Shown: positions 18,303-31,602 of the stretch, piece by piece
Layout: each line of letters starts with the position of its first letter
How positions within the stretch are numbered: position 1 is the stretch's first letter
Source: Xenorhabdus khoisanae
Lineage (GTDB): Bacteria; Pseudomonadota; Gammaproteobacteria; Enterobacterales; Enterobacteriaceae
Assembly (NCBI RefSeq): GCF_001037465.1
Contig: NZ_LFCV01000018.1
Span: forward strand, 1-64,000
Reading direction: 5' to 3'
DNA: 64,000 nt
Position numbers and translations under genes: made by a program
The notes under the pieces: model-generated
Told to the model about the DNA's origin: nothing
The model's input: only the letters and a program-made list of their open reading frames with translations
The model's database searches: none

Positions 18303-20072
18303 TTAGAGCTCCACACTACGATGAGACAGCAGACGAGAAAATGCACCTTGAGACTGACTTAGACTCTGATATTCACCTTTCTCAATCAATAACCCATTTT
18401 CCATTACCCAAATCTGATCATATGTCAGCGTTTCTTCTAGTAAGTGAGTAACCAGCAATGTAGTTTGCCGATAAGAAGCTTGATTTAAAGCCATCATCAC
18501 ACGTTGTTCGCTATGGGCATCAAGACTGGCGGCGGGTTCATCTAATAACAATAATTGGCAGGAATTTAATAACGCTCGTGCTACGGCGATACGCTGCGCC
18601 TGCCCGACAGACAGACGAGCAGCATTATCCCCAATTACCGTATTGATTCCGTCTGGCAGATTGCGTACAAATTCATTGACATAAGCTTTTTCCATCACAT
18701 CATGGATTTGTTCCTGTGTGGCATCATATTGACCAAGACGAATATTATCGAGCACAGTTTGTTCTGGTAAATGTGGATTTTGCCCAACCCAACTCAGACA
18801 TTCGCGCCATTCAGTGAGATTGAGTTCACGTAGCTCAATGCCATTGATTTTGAGGGAGCCACGATAAGGTAGAAAACCCAGAAGTACATTGATCAATGAG
18901 CTTTTACCTGCACCACTTTTTCCGACCAAAGTAATTCGCTGGTGTTTATTAATCGTAAAATTCAACGGGCCGGCAAGGTGATGACCATCGTGGGACAGTA
19001 TCTCCAGCTCGCAGGCTTCAATAGCGACGGGGTCTTTATCTGTTAGTGTTTCTTCGCCGCTGGTTGCTGCTTGTTCCCCATCACTGCTGAGCAGAGTGAA
19101 AAGCGATTCTGCTGCTCCGACTGCCTGCGCTTTTGCATGATAAAACGTGCCTAAGTCACGTAGTGGTTGGAAAAATTCGGGGGCAAGGATTAAAGCGAGG
19201 AAGCCGGCAAACAACGTAACTCCCATTCCGTAGCTGCCAAAGTGTAATTCTCCCAAATAGGAAAAACCAAAATAGACGGCAACAACGGCAATGGAAACTG
19301 CGGCAAAAAACTCCAATACAGCCGAAGACAGGAATGCCATGCGCAGTACTTCCATCGTTCTGTGACGGAAATTCTCGGTTGACTCTGCGATCTGCTTAAC
19401 TTCGGCTTTCCCTCGATGGAACAGGCGCAACGTATCCAGACCCCGTAAACGATCGAGGAAATTACCACTTAATCGGTTAAGGGCGACAAAATTACGTCGG
19501 TTGGCATCTGCGGCACCTAACCCTACCAACGCCATAAACAGAGGAATTAAGGGGGCAGTGACCAGCAAGATTAACCCTGCGGCCCAATTAATCGGAAATA
19601 GGGTAACCAGAATTAAAATGGGGATTATGGTAGCAAGAACCATCTGAGGCAGGTAGCGGGAATAAAAATCCTGCATATCTTCGATTTGTTCCAGGATAAT
19701 CGTTGCCCAGCTTCCCGCTGGCTTTCCTTTAACCCATACAGGCCCTAACTGCTCCAGTTTATCCAACACCATATTTCGGATTTGTTGGCGCACAACTTTA
19801 CCGCAAATAAACCCGACACGTTCCCGAAGAGCATTGACGATTGCCCGCAATGTGAAAGTGGCTGCTAGCATCAGAAACTGGTTAGTGAGATTTTCGCGGG
19901 GAACATTGTCCATAATCAGGGCTTGGAGGATGGAAGCCAGGAGCCAGGCTTGAGAGATGATCAATAATCCACTGATTAGACCGAGTAGCATGGATAGACG
20001 AAGCCACCGACGGGCAGGGGCACTCTGTTGTCTTAGCCATCGAACAAGTTCAGATTGTCTTGTTTTGTCCAT
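18303..20072 (-). CDS. cydD: CydDC ABC transporter subunit CydD
   Basis: Partner of CydC, 589 aa against 588 in E. coli. The membrane domain includes MVLATIIPILILVTLFPINWAAGLILLVTAPLIPLFMALVG. The ATPase half carries Walker A GKSGAGKSS, Walker B LLLLDEPAASLD and an altered signature LSVGQAQRIAVARAL (V instead of G in LSGGQ), the usual degenerate form in CydD. It lies downstream of trxB behind a strong terminator (20136-20161), so it probably has its own promoter in 20073-20135. The ribosome site is weak. Confidence 0.95.
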   Translation of the reverse strand: MDKTRQSELVRWLRQQSAPARRWLRLSMLLGLISGLLIISQAWLLASILQALIMDNVPRENLTNQFLMLAATFTLRAIVNALRERVGFICGKVVRQQIRNMVLDKLEQLGPVWVKGKPAGSWATIILEQIEDMQDFYSRYLPQMVLATIIPILILVTLFPINWAAGLILLVTAPLIPLFMALVGLGAADANRRNFVALNRLSGNFLDRLRGLDTLRLFHRGKAEVKQIAESTENFRHRTMEVLRMAFLSSAVLEFFAAVSIAVVAVYFGFSYLGELHFGSYGMGVTLFAGFLALILAPEFFQPLRDLGTFYHAKAQAVGAAESLFTLLSSDGEQAATSGEETLTDKDPVAIEACELEILSHDGHHLAGPLNFTINKHQRITLVGKSGAGKSSLINVLLGFLPYRGSLKINGIELRELNLTEWRECLSWVGQNPHLPEQTVLDNIRLGQYDATQEQIHDVMEKAYVNEFVRNLPDGINTVIGDNAARLSVGQAQRIAVARALLNSCQLLLLDEPAASLDAHSEQRVMMALNQASYRQTTLLVTHLLEETLTYDQIWVMENGLLIEKGEYQSLSQSQGAFSRLLSHRSVEL

Positions 20073-20135
20073 AAGAAAAACTTTTGATTAGCAGGTAATG
20101 ATACGGAATATCAAAACAAGCTTTATGTTACCTGT

Positions 20136-20161
20136 TAAAAAGCGCTACCGAAATAGCGCTT
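20136..20161 (-). terminator. Rho-independent terminator after trxB
   Basis: On the minus strand AAGCGCTA (from 20161) and TAGCGCTT (to 20140) form an 8-bp stem closed by a UUUCGG-type loop, followed by a short T-run (TTTTT into TAACAG). It lies 16 bp beyond the trxB stop and separates trxB from cydDC. Confidence 0.8.
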
Positions 20162-20176
20162 CTAAGGAAAAATGGA

Positions 20177-21767
<1,591 letters not shown>

Positions 21768-22262
21768 ATGATTGATAATAAGAAGCGTCCGGGAAAAGAT
21801 CTTGATCGTATAGATCGTAATATCCTTAACGAGTTGCAAAAAGACGGCCGTATTTCTAACGTGGAGTTATCCAAACGCGTTGGTTTATCACCAACGCCTT
21901 GTCTGGAGCGTGTACGTCGCTTGGAGCGTCAGGGCTTTATCTCTGGCTACACAGCTTTGCTGAATCCTCATTATCTGGATGCATCATTGCTGGTATTCGT
22001 TGAAATTACCCTTAACCGTGGTGCGGCAGATGTATTTGAACAATTCAATACTGCTGTTCAGAAACTGGAAGAAATCCAAGAATGTCATTTAGTTTCTGGT
22101 GATTTTGACTACTTGCTGAAAACACGTGTGCCAGATATGTCCGCATATCGTAAATTACTCGGCGAAACTCTGTTGCGTCTTCCTGGTGTTAACGATACCC
22201 GTACTTATGTTGTTATGGAAGAAGTGAAACAGAGTAACCGTCTGGTGATTAAGACTCGTTAA
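21768..22262 (+). CDS. lrp: Leucine-responsive regulatory protein Lrp
   Basis: Global transcription regulator, 164 aa, the same length as E. coli and nearly identical. The N-terminal winged helix-turn-helix (about 12-60: LDRIDRNILNELQKDGRISNVELSKRV) is followed by the RAM ligand domain (about 70-160) with the leucine-sensing loop SGDFDYLLKTRVPDM. It forms octamers or hexadecamers and controls amino-acid metabolism and fimbriae. In Xenorhabdus, Lrp is known to control virulence and mutualism genes, which would be relevant if that assignment of the organism is right. E. coli Lrp activates serC, a homologue of which lies at 40922. Confidence 0.98.
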   Translation: MIDNKKRPGKDLDRIDRNILNELQKDGRISNVELSKRVGLSPTPCLERVRRLERQGFISGYTALLNPHYLDASLLVFVEITLNRGAADVFEQFNTAVQKLEEIQECHLVSGDFDYLLKTRVPDMSAYRKLLGETLLRLPGVNDTRTYVVMEEVKQSNRLVIKTR

Positions 22263-22400
22263 GCTTTTGCCTAATTTAATGAGGTACAGATGCAAAACAG
22301 GAAAAACTTAGGTACACTCCTGTTTATGTATACAGTTTCAACGCTGAGCTATCCTCAGCGTTGTTCCGTTTAATCAACATGAAAACCTGGAGAGTCTTTC

Positions 22401-25400
22401 TTGAACCAGGAATATACAGAAGACAAACGTGTTAAGTTAAAAAAAATAAGCAGTGGCCGTCGGCTTTTAGAAGCTGTCCTGCTGGTTATTGCCATTTGTG
22501 CTGTGTACTTAATGATAGCGCTTGTCAGCTTCAACCCATCCGATCCTAGCTGGTCACAAACGTCATGGCATGAACCCGTTCATAATTGGGGTGGTAGCGT
22601 TGGTGCCTGGTTATCAGACATATTATTCTCGGCATTTGGTATTCTTGCCTATGCAGTCCCATCGTTAATGTTTTTAGGGTGTTGGAATGCTTTCCGTCAG
22701 AAAGATAGGCAAGAGTACGTAGATTTCTTCACACTCGCACTACGCGTTATTGGTGCTTTGGCTCTGATATTGACTTCATGTGGCTTGGCCGCACTCAATA
22801 TTGACGATTTAAATGATTTTGCCGCTGGTGGAGTCATCGGTAACTTATTTAGCAATGCAATTCTGCCTTGGTTCAATGTTCTTGGAGCAACGTTGGCCTT
22901 GCTTGGCATTTGGGTTGTTGGATTTACATTGTTTACCGGTTGGTCATGGCTCACGATTGCAGAAAAAATTGGTGAAGTCATTCTGAATTCAATTAGTTTT
23001 GTGGTAAACCGTGGCCGTAATGACGCGGAATATTACGATGATGTATTGGAAGATAAAATAGTTTCTGAACGTTCCGCCAGTGAACAAGAAAGAGCTGAGT
23101 ACGTTGATAAAAATGACATAATTAAGACAGCCGTTACGACTGAAACAGTGGATGAAGATGATGTACTGCTGACAGCTCCAACAGTCGTTGAATTGGCTAA
23201 TACAGATTTAGCATCGCCGGCTGCTTCAACGCCTTCTGTTGAGGAAGACATCGAAAAACCTCGGGAAAATAGCTCACCTGAACCTATTTATGCAGAATCT
23301 GCGGAAATCATTTCAGCAAAAGAGACGTTATTGCCAAAAACATTGTCAGAAACGTCGCCAGAAACGCCTAAAGATTCACTTAACAGTGAGCACTTTTCAC
23401 AACCAGTTATGCAGTCAGCAGAGACTTTGCCAGAATTTGCACCAGATGAATTGCGACAGAAGGCAGCAGAAGAACAGGAACCTGTCCGTTATTCATTTGA
23501 ATTGCGAACAGATTATCAATTAGATGCAGAATCAGAATCAGAATCTGTCCCTCTTTCGCAGACTCACAATGAAAATATCAATCTGAAAAATACGGCGGCA
23601 GATATAACAAGTTCTGCGGTTGTAACGAGAAATCCGCAGGTCAAACAGGGAATTGGCCCTGAAATGCCTCGTCCTAATCCGGTCAGAATACCTACACGCC
23701 GGGAATTGTATGGCATTAAAGTGCCTTCTTATCGTTTGGCAGAACATCTGCAAAAAGAAGAAAAAGAAAGGCAAAATGAACTGATTGCGGAAGCTGATGA
23801 GCAGCAAATGGATGAGCAACAGCAAAACACGCTGCGTCAGCAATTCCTTGAACAACAACGTGAACGCTATGGTTCAGATTTTGAAGCGGAAAGCAAAGAC
23901 TCGCAACAATCTGCATCAATATATGAACAGCCCAAGGTTGCTGCATTTACGGAAAATAACCCGGAAAATAGCATAATAGATGAAGAGGATGCGCAGGAAG
24001 AAGCACAGGAAGAAGCACAGGAAGAAGCGTTGCGGATAGCATTTGAGCAGCAGCAACATGAGCGTTATCAAATGAGCCAGCCAGCTGAATCTGCATTTAT
24101 GCCAACAGAAGCCCCAACTCATCAGGTTCAGGAGAAAAAAATAGCTCCGGTTCTTGCTTCTCATGAGTTGAAAACTGAACATGCTCTTGCGCAGCAACCG
24201 CAGCAAGATAGCCTGTTCCATCCGTTTTTGATACGTAATGATCAGCCATTGCCAAAACCGACGACACCGATGCCTTCTCTGGATCTTCTGGCAAAACCGC
24301 CAGCGGAAGAAGAGCCGGTTGATATGTTTGCTCTTGAACAAACCTCTCGTTTGATTGAAGCGCGTTTGAATGATTATCGCGTCAAAGCAGATGTTGTTGG
24401 GTTTTCTCCCGGCCCTGTTATTACACGATTTGAATTGGATCTGGCACCCGGAGTTAAAGCTTCCCGTATTTCCAACTTATCGCGTGACCTTGCTCGTTCA
24501 CTTTCAGCGGTAGCCGTTCGTATTGTTGAAGTGATTCCGGGAAGACCTTATGTTGGTTTGGAACTACCCAATAAGAAACGGCAAACAGTTTACCTGCGGG
24601 AAGTATTGGATTGCGAGAAATTCCGTGATAATCCATCTCCATTGACTATCGTTCTTGGGAAAGATATTGCAGGGCAGCCGGTTGTGGCTGATTTGGGCAA
24701 AATGCCTCACCTCTTGGTTGCAGGGACAACTGGTTCCGGTAAATCGGTAGGGGTCAACGCTATGATCCTCAGTATCCTGTATAAAGCGAAACCAGAAGAT
24801 GTTCGCTTTATCATGATCGACCCTAAAATGCTTGAGTTATCGGTTTATGAAGGTATTCCACACTTGTTGACCGAAGTTGTCACCGATATGAAAGATGCCG
24901 CCAATGCATTGCGTTGGTGTGTGAATGAGATGGAAAGACGCTACAAACTGATGTCAGCTTTGGGTGTACGTAATCTCGCCGGTTACAACGACAAAATCAA
25001 ACAAGCGGAAAATATGGGGCGTCCAATCCCTGATCCATTCTGGAAACCGGGCGATAGTATGGATGTTACACATCCTGTACTGAAAAAAGAGCCTTACATT
25101 GTTGTGATGGTTGATGAATTTGCCGATTTAATGATGACGGTAGGGAAAAAGGTGGAAGAATTGATTGCGCGTTTGGCTCAGAAAGCACGCGCAGCAGGTA
25201 TCCACTTAGTATTGGCAACACAACGTCCCTCTGTTGATATTATCACTGGATTGATTAAGGCAAATATTCCGACGCGCATTGCATTTACTGTGTCCAGTAA
25301 AATTGATTCCCGTACCATCCTTGATCAAGGTGGTGCAGAATCATTGCTTGGCATGGGGGATATGCTTTATCTGGCACCAAACTCTTCCATTCCTGTGCGT

Positions 25401-25745
25401 GTTCATGGTGCATTTGTACGCGATCAAGAAGTTCACGAAGTGGTTAATGACTGGAAAGCCCGTGGTCGCCCTCAATACATTGATAGTATTATCAAAGGGG
25501 GAGAAGACGGTGAAGGTGGTTTAGGGTTTGATAGCGATGAAGAACTCGATCCCTTATTTGATCAGGCAGTTGAATTTGTGATTGAAAAACGTCGGGTTTC
25601 CATTTCGGGTGTGCAACGCCAATTCCGTATTGGGTATAACCGGGCAGCCCGGATTGTTGAACAAATGGAAGCACAACAGATTGTTAGTTCGCCTGGTCAT
25701 AATGGCAATCGTGAAGTTTTGGCGCCTCCGCCGCACGAACATTAA
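22401..25745 (+). CDS. ftsK: DNA translocase FtsK
   Basis: Septal DNA pump that coordinates chromosome dimer resolution with division. 1114 aa against 1329 in E. coli. Four N-terminal membrane helices (about 25-185), a long low-complexity Glu/Gln/Ala linker (about 190-640), then the RecA-like motor with Walker [10 protein letters not shown] near residue 778 and Walker [13 protein letters not shown], and the gamma winged-helix domain (last ~65 residues, [23 protein letters not shown]) that reads KOPS and activates XerD. The start is TTG at 22401, with GGAG 6-9 bases before; MNQEYTEDK aligns with E. coli MSQEYIEDK. The linker is shorter than in E. coli and contains a 12-bp tandem repeat. Confidence 0.97.
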   Translation: MNQEYTEDKRVKLKKISSGRRLLEAVLLVIAICAVYLMIALVSFNPSDPSWSQTSWHEPVHNWGGSVGAWLSDILFSAFGILAYAVPSLMFLGCWNAFRQKDRQEYVDFFTLALRVIGALALILTSCGLAALNIDDLNDFAAGGVIGNLFSNAILPWFNVLGATLALLGIWVVGFTLFTGWSWLTIAEKIGEVILNSISFVVNRGRNDAEYYDDVLEDKIVSERSASEQERAEYVDKNDIIKTAVTTETVDEDDVLLTAPTVVELANTDLASPAASTPSVEEDIEKPRENSSPEPIYAESAEIISAKETLLPKTLSETSPETPKDSLNSEHFSQPVMQSAETLPEFAPDELRQKAAEEQEPVRYSFELRTDYQLDAESESESVPLSQTHNENINLKNTAADITSSAVVTRNPQVKQGIGPEMPRPNPVRIPTRRELYGIKVPSYRLAEHLQKEEKERQNELIAEADEQQMDEQQQNTLRQQFLEQQRERYGSDFEAESKDSQQSASIYEQPKVAAFTENNPENSIIDEEDAQEEAQEEAQEEALRIAFEQQQHERYQMSQPAESAFMPTEAPTHQVQEKKIAPVLASHELKTEHALAQQPQQDSLFHPFLIRNDQPLPKPTTPMPSLDLLAKPPAEEEPVDMFALEQTSRLIEARLNDYRVKADVVGFSPGPVITRFELDLAPGVKASRISNLSRDLARSLSAVAVRIVEVIPGRPYVGLELPNKKRQTVYLREVLDCEKFRDNPSPLTIVLGKDIAGQPVVADLGKMPHLLVAGTTGSGKSVGVNAMILSILYKAKPEDVRFIMIDPKMLELSVYEGIPHLLTEVVTDMKDAANALRWCVNEMERRYKLMSALGVRNLAGYNDKIKQAENMGRPIPDPFWKPGDSMDVTHPVLKKEPYIVVMVDEFADLMMTVGKKVEELIARLAQKARAAGIHLVLATQRPSVDIITGLIKANIPTRIAFTVSSKIDSRTILDQGGAESLLGMGDMLYLAPNSSIPVRVHGAFVRDQEVHEVVNDWKARGRPQYIDSIIKGGEDGEGGLGFDSDEELDPLFDQAVEFVIEKRRVSISGVQRQFRIGYNRAARIVEQMEAQQIVSSPGHNGNREVLAPPPHEH
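23991..24026 (+). repeat. 12-bp tandem repeat in the ftsK linker
   Basis: Three head-to-tail copies of GCRCAGGAAGAA encode A-Q-E-E three times (residues 531-542). The reading frame is kept. Such repeats are common in FtsK linkers and may vary between strains. Confidence 0.9.
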
Positions 25746-25819
25746 TCACAATTGTAAAATACAACGTGGTATCGGCCAATTAGGGCCGGGAATAAAGACG
25801 AATTGAAGGTATCTCGCAC

Positions 25820-26431
25820 ATGAAAAAACTGATGTTAATTGGTTGTCTAATGATGGGTGTGAGCGTGGGTTCTGCATGGGCTGATGCGACTCAGGATCTG
25901 CAAGGGCGTTTGGGAAAGGTAAATAGTTTTCATGCCAGCTTTACTCAAACAGTTACGAGTAATGATGGTTCAACGATCCAAAAAGGAGAAGGTGAACTTT
26001 GGATCAAACGCCCTAATTTGTTTAACTGGCATATGACGTCACCTGATGAAAGCGTTTTGGTTTCTGATGGCAATACTTTGTGGTTTTATAATCCCTTTGT
26101 TGAACAGGTGACAGCGAACTGGTTAAAAGATGCAACGGGAAATACACCGTTTATGTTAATTGCGCGTAATGACCCTGCTGATTGGAAACGGTACAAAGTT
26201 GTGCAAAGCAATAATAATTTTGAACTGACTCCCACTAACACCAATGGCAATCTAAAACATTTTTCGATTACCGTGACCCCAGAGGGGACAATTCAGAAGT
26301 TCACCGCGGTTGAACAGGACGGTCAAAAAAGCGCTTATCAATTGAAAGGGCAGCAAAACACCAATGTAGATGCGGCGAAATTCAAATTTACCGTACCAGA
26401 AGGTGTCACGCTGGATGATCAACGCCAGTGA
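25820..26431 (+). CDS. lolA: Outer-membrane lipoprotein carrier LolA
   Basis: Periplasmic chaperone that takes lipoproteins from LolCDE and hands them to LolB. 203 aa, the same as E. coli. A Sec signal peptide (residues 1-21, ending SAWA) precedes the mature chain; [39 protein letters not shown] and [14 protein letters not shown] are conserved. It lies 74 bp after ftsK and 7 bp before rarA, as in E. coli. Confidence 0.97.
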   Translation: MKKLMLIGCLMMGVSVGSAWADATQDLQGRLGKVNSFHASFTQTVTSNDGSTIQKGEGELWIKRPNLFNWHMTSPDESVLVSDGNTLWFYNPFVEQVTANWLKDATGNTPFMLIARNDPADWKRYKVVQSNNNFELTPTNTNGNLKHFSITVTPEGTIQKFTAVEQDGQKSAYQLKGQQNTNVDAAKFKFTVPEGVTLDDQRQ

Positions 26432-26438
26432 GGTTTAA

Positions 26439-27782
26439 GTGAACAATTTTTCACTCGACTTTTCACAAAATGAATTTCAGCCACTGGCCGCAAGAATGCG
26501 GCCAGGCACATTAGATCATTATATTGGTCAGCAACATTTGTTGGCAGAAGGGAAACCTTTGCCAAGGGCAATTCGGGCTGGTCATCTTCATTCTATGATT
26601 TTATGGGGCCCGCCAGGAACAGGAAAAACAACGCTGGCTGAAATTATCGGGCACTATGCGCAAGCCGATATTGAACGCATTTCAGCAGTGACCTCCGGCA
26701 TTAAAGAAATTCGTGAATCTATAGAAAAAGCACGTCAAAATCGTAATGCAGGGCGCAGAACTATCTTATTCGTTGATGAAGTTCACCGATTTAATAAAAG
26801 CCAACAGGATGCGTTCTTGCCGCATATTGAAGATGGCACGATCACATTTATTGGCGCTACAACTGAAAACCCTTCATTCGAATTAAATTCAGCTTTGTTG
26901 TCACGGGCTCGTGTTTACTTATTGAAGTCACTCTCGACGGCAGAAATTGAGCAAGTACTTATACAGGCGATGAACGACAAAGAGCGTGGCATTGGCGGGC
27001 AAAATATCATATTGCCGGATAATACCCGCCAGATGATAGCAGAGCTTGTTGCAGGAGATGCTCGCCGTTCACTGAACTTACTGGAAATGATGTCAGATAT
27101 GGCAGAAGCAAATTCGCAGGGGCAGAGAATTCTGGCACCGGAATTGCTGAAAGAGGTCAGTGGAGAGCGGAGTGCACGCTTTGATAATAAAGGTGATCGA
27201 TTTTACGATTTAATTTCTGCCTTGCATAAGTCAGTCCGTGGTTCAGCGCCTGATGCTGCGCTTTATTGGTATGCCCGAATTATTACCGCAGGTGGTGATC
27301 CACTTTATGTTGCCCGTCGATTATTGGCGATTGCTTCTGAAGATGTAGGGAATGCTGATCCCCGCGGAATGCAGGTCGCCATTGCCGCATGGGATTGCTT
27401 CACTCGTGTGGGGGCGGCAGAAGGAGAACGAGCGATTGCACAGGCAATTGTTTATCTCGCGTGTGCCCCAAAAAGTAATGCGGTTTATACAGCATTCAAG
27501 GCAGCAATGGCGGATGCGCAAGACAAGCCTGATTATGATGTACCGGCCCATTTGCGTAATGCGCCGACTAAATTAATGAAAGAGATGGGGTTTGGCGAAG
27601 CATACCGCTATGCCCATGATGAAACGAATGCTTATGCTGCCGGTGAAGTTTATTTCCCACCAGAAATGCAGCAAATACGCTACTATTACCCGACAAGCAG
27701 AGGGTTGGAAGGTAAGATTGGAGAGAAGTTAAACTGGTTAATGGAACAGGATAAAAATAGCCTGATAAAACGCTATCGTTAA
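26439..27782 (+). CDS. rarA: Replication-associated recombination protein RarA (MgsA)
   Basis: AAA+ ATPase related to clamp loaders that acts at stalled replication forks and binds SSB. 447 aa, identical in length to E. coli. Walker [10 protein letters not shown] (about 58-66), Walker [25 protein letters not shown], sensor [12 protein letters not shown] and arginine finger SRARVY are present, followed by the tetramerisation domain ending PIKRYR-like (LIKRYR). The start is GTG at 26439, with GAGG 5 bases upstream overlapping the end of lolA. It precedes serS. Confidence 0.96.
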   Translation: MNNFSLDFSQNEFQPLAARMRPGTLDHYIGQQHLLAEGKPLPRAIRAGHLHSMILWGPPGTGKTTLAEIIGHYAQADIERISAVTSGIKEIRESIEKARQNRNAGRRTILFVDEVHRFNKSQQDAFLPHIEDGTITFIGATTENPSFELNSALLSRARVYLLKSLSTAEIEQVLIQAMNDKERGIGGQNIILPDNTRQMIAELVAGDARRSLNLLEMMSDMAEANSQGQRILAPELLKEVSGERSARFDNKGDRFYDLISALHKSVRGSAPDAALYWYARIITAGGDPLYVARRLLAIASEDVGNADPRGMQVAIAAWDCFTRVGAAEGERAIAQAIVYLACAPKSNAVYTAFKAAMADAQDKPDYDVPAHLRNAPTKLMKEMGFGEAYRYAHDETNAYAAGEVYFPPEMQQIRYYYPTSRGLEGKIGEKLNWLMEQDKNSLIKRYR

Positions 27783-27791
27783 TCTCTTTGA

Positions 27792-29177
<1,386 letters not shown>

Positions 29178-29195
29178 TAACGTGTATTCTTTAAT

Positions 29196-29226
29196 AAAAA
29201 AGCGCCAATATTCGGCGCTTTTTTTA
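29196..29226. terminator. Bidirectional terminator after serS
   Basis: AAGCGCC (29200-29206) and GGCGCTT (29214-29220) form the stem, with an A-run before and a T-run (TTTTTTT) after. It serves serS on the plus strand and the membrane protein gene at 29244-30068 on the minus strand. Confidence 0.9.
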
Positions 29227-29243
29227 TTTCTCATCAGGTTTAA

Positions 29244-30068
29244 TTATTTTACAGCTTGTTCGAGGGATTCCGATTTTTTGTAAAAAACACGACAATAAGA
29301 GGAATAAGAGGTTGCCATATACAACGGTGCTGTTATCAAGATCCCCAAGAATAGAGGAATTGTAGAAATGAATATCAAAAGATACATAAAAATGAAAAAT
29401 AATATTACGCCTAAAATATTTTTCGATATAGCATTAAGACTGATTGAAAGGGCTTTTCCTACGTTGAAATTTTTAAGGATAATTAATGCAGGAGCAAACC
29501 AAGAACATGCAGTGGATAAAAACAGGGAAATTAGGGTAATCATCAGGGATAAAAATGATAATTCTGAATCATTATAGGCTATGATTGAGTCATAATTTAT
29601 GTATGAATAGAAATCACCAAAAACTGCTTGATAGAGATCGTTACCATCGATGAGTGCGATAAGCAGGGAACTTATCATTTGTATTCCACAAACGATTAAA
29701 CCAACGACAAGCAGGTCACCACATTTATATTTAAATCCATCAAAAAAACGACCTAACTCAAATTTGCCGCTAGTTCTTTGTCTTTCACAAATAGCTATAA
29801 TGCCAGCGACAAATAAAGGGTCCAATAAATTAGGAAGAATAAAACCAAAAAGAGGGATAAATATCATGCTTAATTGGATGATTCCATAGATAATTCCCAT
29901 TATTATCCACATACCAAGTTTAGGTGTTATAAAATCCCACGCATCACCTATCCAACCGATGGTTGCGCTTACATTAATTGTCTGGCCATTGGGAATAAAT
30001 ATACTGTTGCCATTAGTCGCGTTATTAGATGTGTTTTCCAAATTTTGATCAATATTGGGGTTATCCAT
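29244..30068 (-). CDS. Multi-pass membrane protein, BPSS1780-like
   Basis: Predicted inner-membrane protein of 274 aa with about six hydrophobic segments and a polar N-terminal tail rich in asparagine (about 1-30). The pattern ATIGWIGDAWDFITPKLGMWI, then a glycine-rich FVAGIIAICERQRTSGKFELGRFFDGFK and WFAPALIILKN, resembles BPSS1780-type membrane proteins of unknown function, from memory of the family. It is clearly paralogous to the next gene (30188-31003): same N-terminal start MDN, same order of motifs (GWIxDAW, AGxIA, F-GFK, WFAPALIIxxN, SxSLNA). AGGAGA precedes the start. The DNA is AT-rich relative to its neighbours, so acquisition by transfer is possible. Function not known. Confidence 0.7.
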   Translation of the reverse strand: MDNPNIDQNLENTSNNATNGNSIFIPNGQTINVSATIGWIGDAWDFITPKLGMWIIMGIIYGIIQLSMIFIPLFGFILPNLLDPLFVAGIIAICERQRTSGKFELGRFFDGFKYKCGDLLVVGLIVCGIQMISSLLIALIDGNDLYQAVFGDFYSYINYDSIIAYNDSELSFLSLMITLISLFLSTACSWFAPALIILKNFNVGKALSISLNAISKNILGVILFFIFMYLLIFISTIPLFLGILITAPLYMATSYSSYCRVFYKKSESLEQAVK

Positions 30069-30133
30069 TATTTTTTAATCTCCTGATTATTAATGTTTTT
30101 TATCTGGGAACACCATGTGCTAAGTGATAATAA

Positions 30134-30160
30134 AAAAAGCGCTATTTTTTTAGCGCCTTT
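30134..30160. terminator. Terminator between the paralogous membrane protein genes
   Basis: AGCGCTA (30138-30144) and TAGCGC(C) (30151-30157) form a stem flanked by A-runs and T-runs on both sides. On the minus strand it ends the gene at 30188-31003 with a TTTTTTTATT tail, so the two paralogues are likely separate transcripts. Confidence 0.8.
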
Positions 30161-30187
30161 TACATATGGATATCTGTCAGTAAAAAT

Positions 30188-31003
30188 TTAAACGATTAAA
30201 CTCGATTTTGTTTCTTTTTCTTCTGGAGTATAAAAGATACTACGATAGGTTGTGTAATAAACTATTAGTGTCATAGGCATAGTAACAATCAATCCCAGGA
30301 AAAATGGGATCATGGATACAATGAGTAGTACGCCCATCAGTAAGAAAAAGAGAAAACCACCGAGCAGATTTTTTCTTACAGCATTTAGGCTCATTGATAC
30401 TGCTTCACCGAATTTTAGATTATTAATGATAATGAGGGCGGGGGCAAACCAAGCAAATGCAAGAGCAACCATACCGAAGATGAAGAAGACAAGGATTGCT
30501 AATATGAGAGAAGGAGAGTGACTCATTAACAGTCCTGGATCACTATATTGAGAGGTGGAAAACAATTCCAGAGCACCGACGCCTATGGCAAGCAGTGCAG
30601 CAAAGAGGCCAAGCATATATATTGCTAAATAAAGTACACTGACGGCAATCAATGAGCCTAATTTGTTCTTAAACCCATGAAACAGAAAGTCTATTTCAAA
30701 ATTACCTGTGGTTCTCTGTTTTTCAGCTGCTGCGATGAAACCAGCAACAAATACTGAACTAAATATACCTGAGATAAGGTTTATTACTGGAATGAAATTC
30801 AAAATTACGAGGATAACTATATAAACTAAAGCAAACAATATCCATTGCCCTGGATTTGCTTTAAACATATTCCATGCGTCACTGATCCACTCTGTTGCTG
30901 CTCCAGCTCCTACTGCTCGACCACCAGGAATGAATGTGCTTTTTTCTTTGCTCAGGGAAATGTTGTTTTCTCCTGAATTCAAATTAATCTCTTGATTATC
31001 CAT
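30188..31003 (-). CDS. Multi-pass membrane protein, BPSS1780-like (paralogue)
   Basis: 271-aa predicted inner-membrane protein, about six hydrophobic segments, polar N-terminus (1-30) and charged C-terminus. It carries the same motif series as the gene at 29244-30068: TEWISDAWNMFKANPGQWI, VFVAGFIAAAEKQRTTGNFEI, LFHGFKNKLGSL and WFAPALIIINNLKFGEAVSMSLNAVRKNLLG. The pair therefore arose by tandem duplication. The ribosome site is weak (GGA 7-8 bases before ATG). No enzymatic motif can be seen; family members are described only as integral membrane proteins. It replaces, with the next gene, the E. coli genes between serS and pflA. Confidence 0.7.
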   Translation of the reverse strand: MDNQEINLNSGENNISLSKEKSTFIPGGRAVGAGAATEWISDAWNMFKANPGQWILFALVYIVILVILNFIPVINLISGIFSSVFVAGFIAAAEKQRTTGNFEIDFLFHGFKNKLGSLIAVSVLYLAIYMLGLFAALLAIGVGALELFSTSQYSDPGLLMSHSPSLILAILVFFIFGMVALAFAWFAPALIIINNLKFGEAVSMSLNAVRKNLLGGFLFFLLMGVLLIVSMIPFFLGLIVTMPMTLIVYYTTYRSIFYTPEEKETKSSLIV

Positions 31004-31602
31004 TTTTTTTCCGATTTATCTTATTGAATGGCTATTGTCGAATTAGTTTTTCTCTATTTCCATTCCGTTAACACAAATTGTTAGAGAAAACAGCAGAATT
31101 ATCATATAAAAATTATTAATCAACAAGTATTAATTGTCATTCTTATCAGTAGATTAATGGTGGTTTTATCAGTGTTAATGAGTAAATTGAAGTATTTTTT
31201 TTGTCGCTTATAACAATATGATTTTAGATAAATCAACTTATTCATATGGATGTAAAGCAAATAAACTTATCTTTAATATCAAAAATTGAATTTATTTAAA
31301 TTAAAACTTCTACTCAATGCCAGAAATTTGTTCTGGTTTAAGACCGTTATTATTCATATCCTGTGGTTAATATTTAACCATTATTTGAATGGTGTTTTTC
31401 TATGAATTTTATTAAATATTAATTAGTTATAGTTAATTGATGTAATTAAAAAAGAAACATGAAAGCGCAATCTGGTTTTTATTTGGATAATATCAGGCTG
31501 AGTACAGCCTGATATTACTATAACTAGTCAGAATTAATAAATGGGATGAATTTATCATTATTCAGCCTTTATGTTTTTGGATAAGTAATTTATATCAAAC
31601 AG
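31004..31602. other. AT-rich spacer upstream of the membrane protein pair
   Basis: About 600 bp with no supported gene, strongly A+T rich. It contains the inverted repeat TGGTTAA-TAT-TTAACCA (31364-31380) and a perfect 13-bp hairpin (31488-31517). It must hold the promoter of the minus-strand gene starting at 31003. The low GC suggests transferred DNA or an H-NS-silenced region. Confidence 0.5.
31488..31517. terminator. Perfect 13-bp hairpin downstream of the EEP gene
   Basis: TAATATCAGGCTG (31488-31500) pairs exactly with CAGCCTGATATTA (31505-31517) around the loop AGTA. It lies 86 bp past the stop of the secreted phosphoesterase gene on the minus strand. Without a U-tract it may act as a 3' stabilising hairpin or a rho-assisted stop. 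Confidence 0.55.
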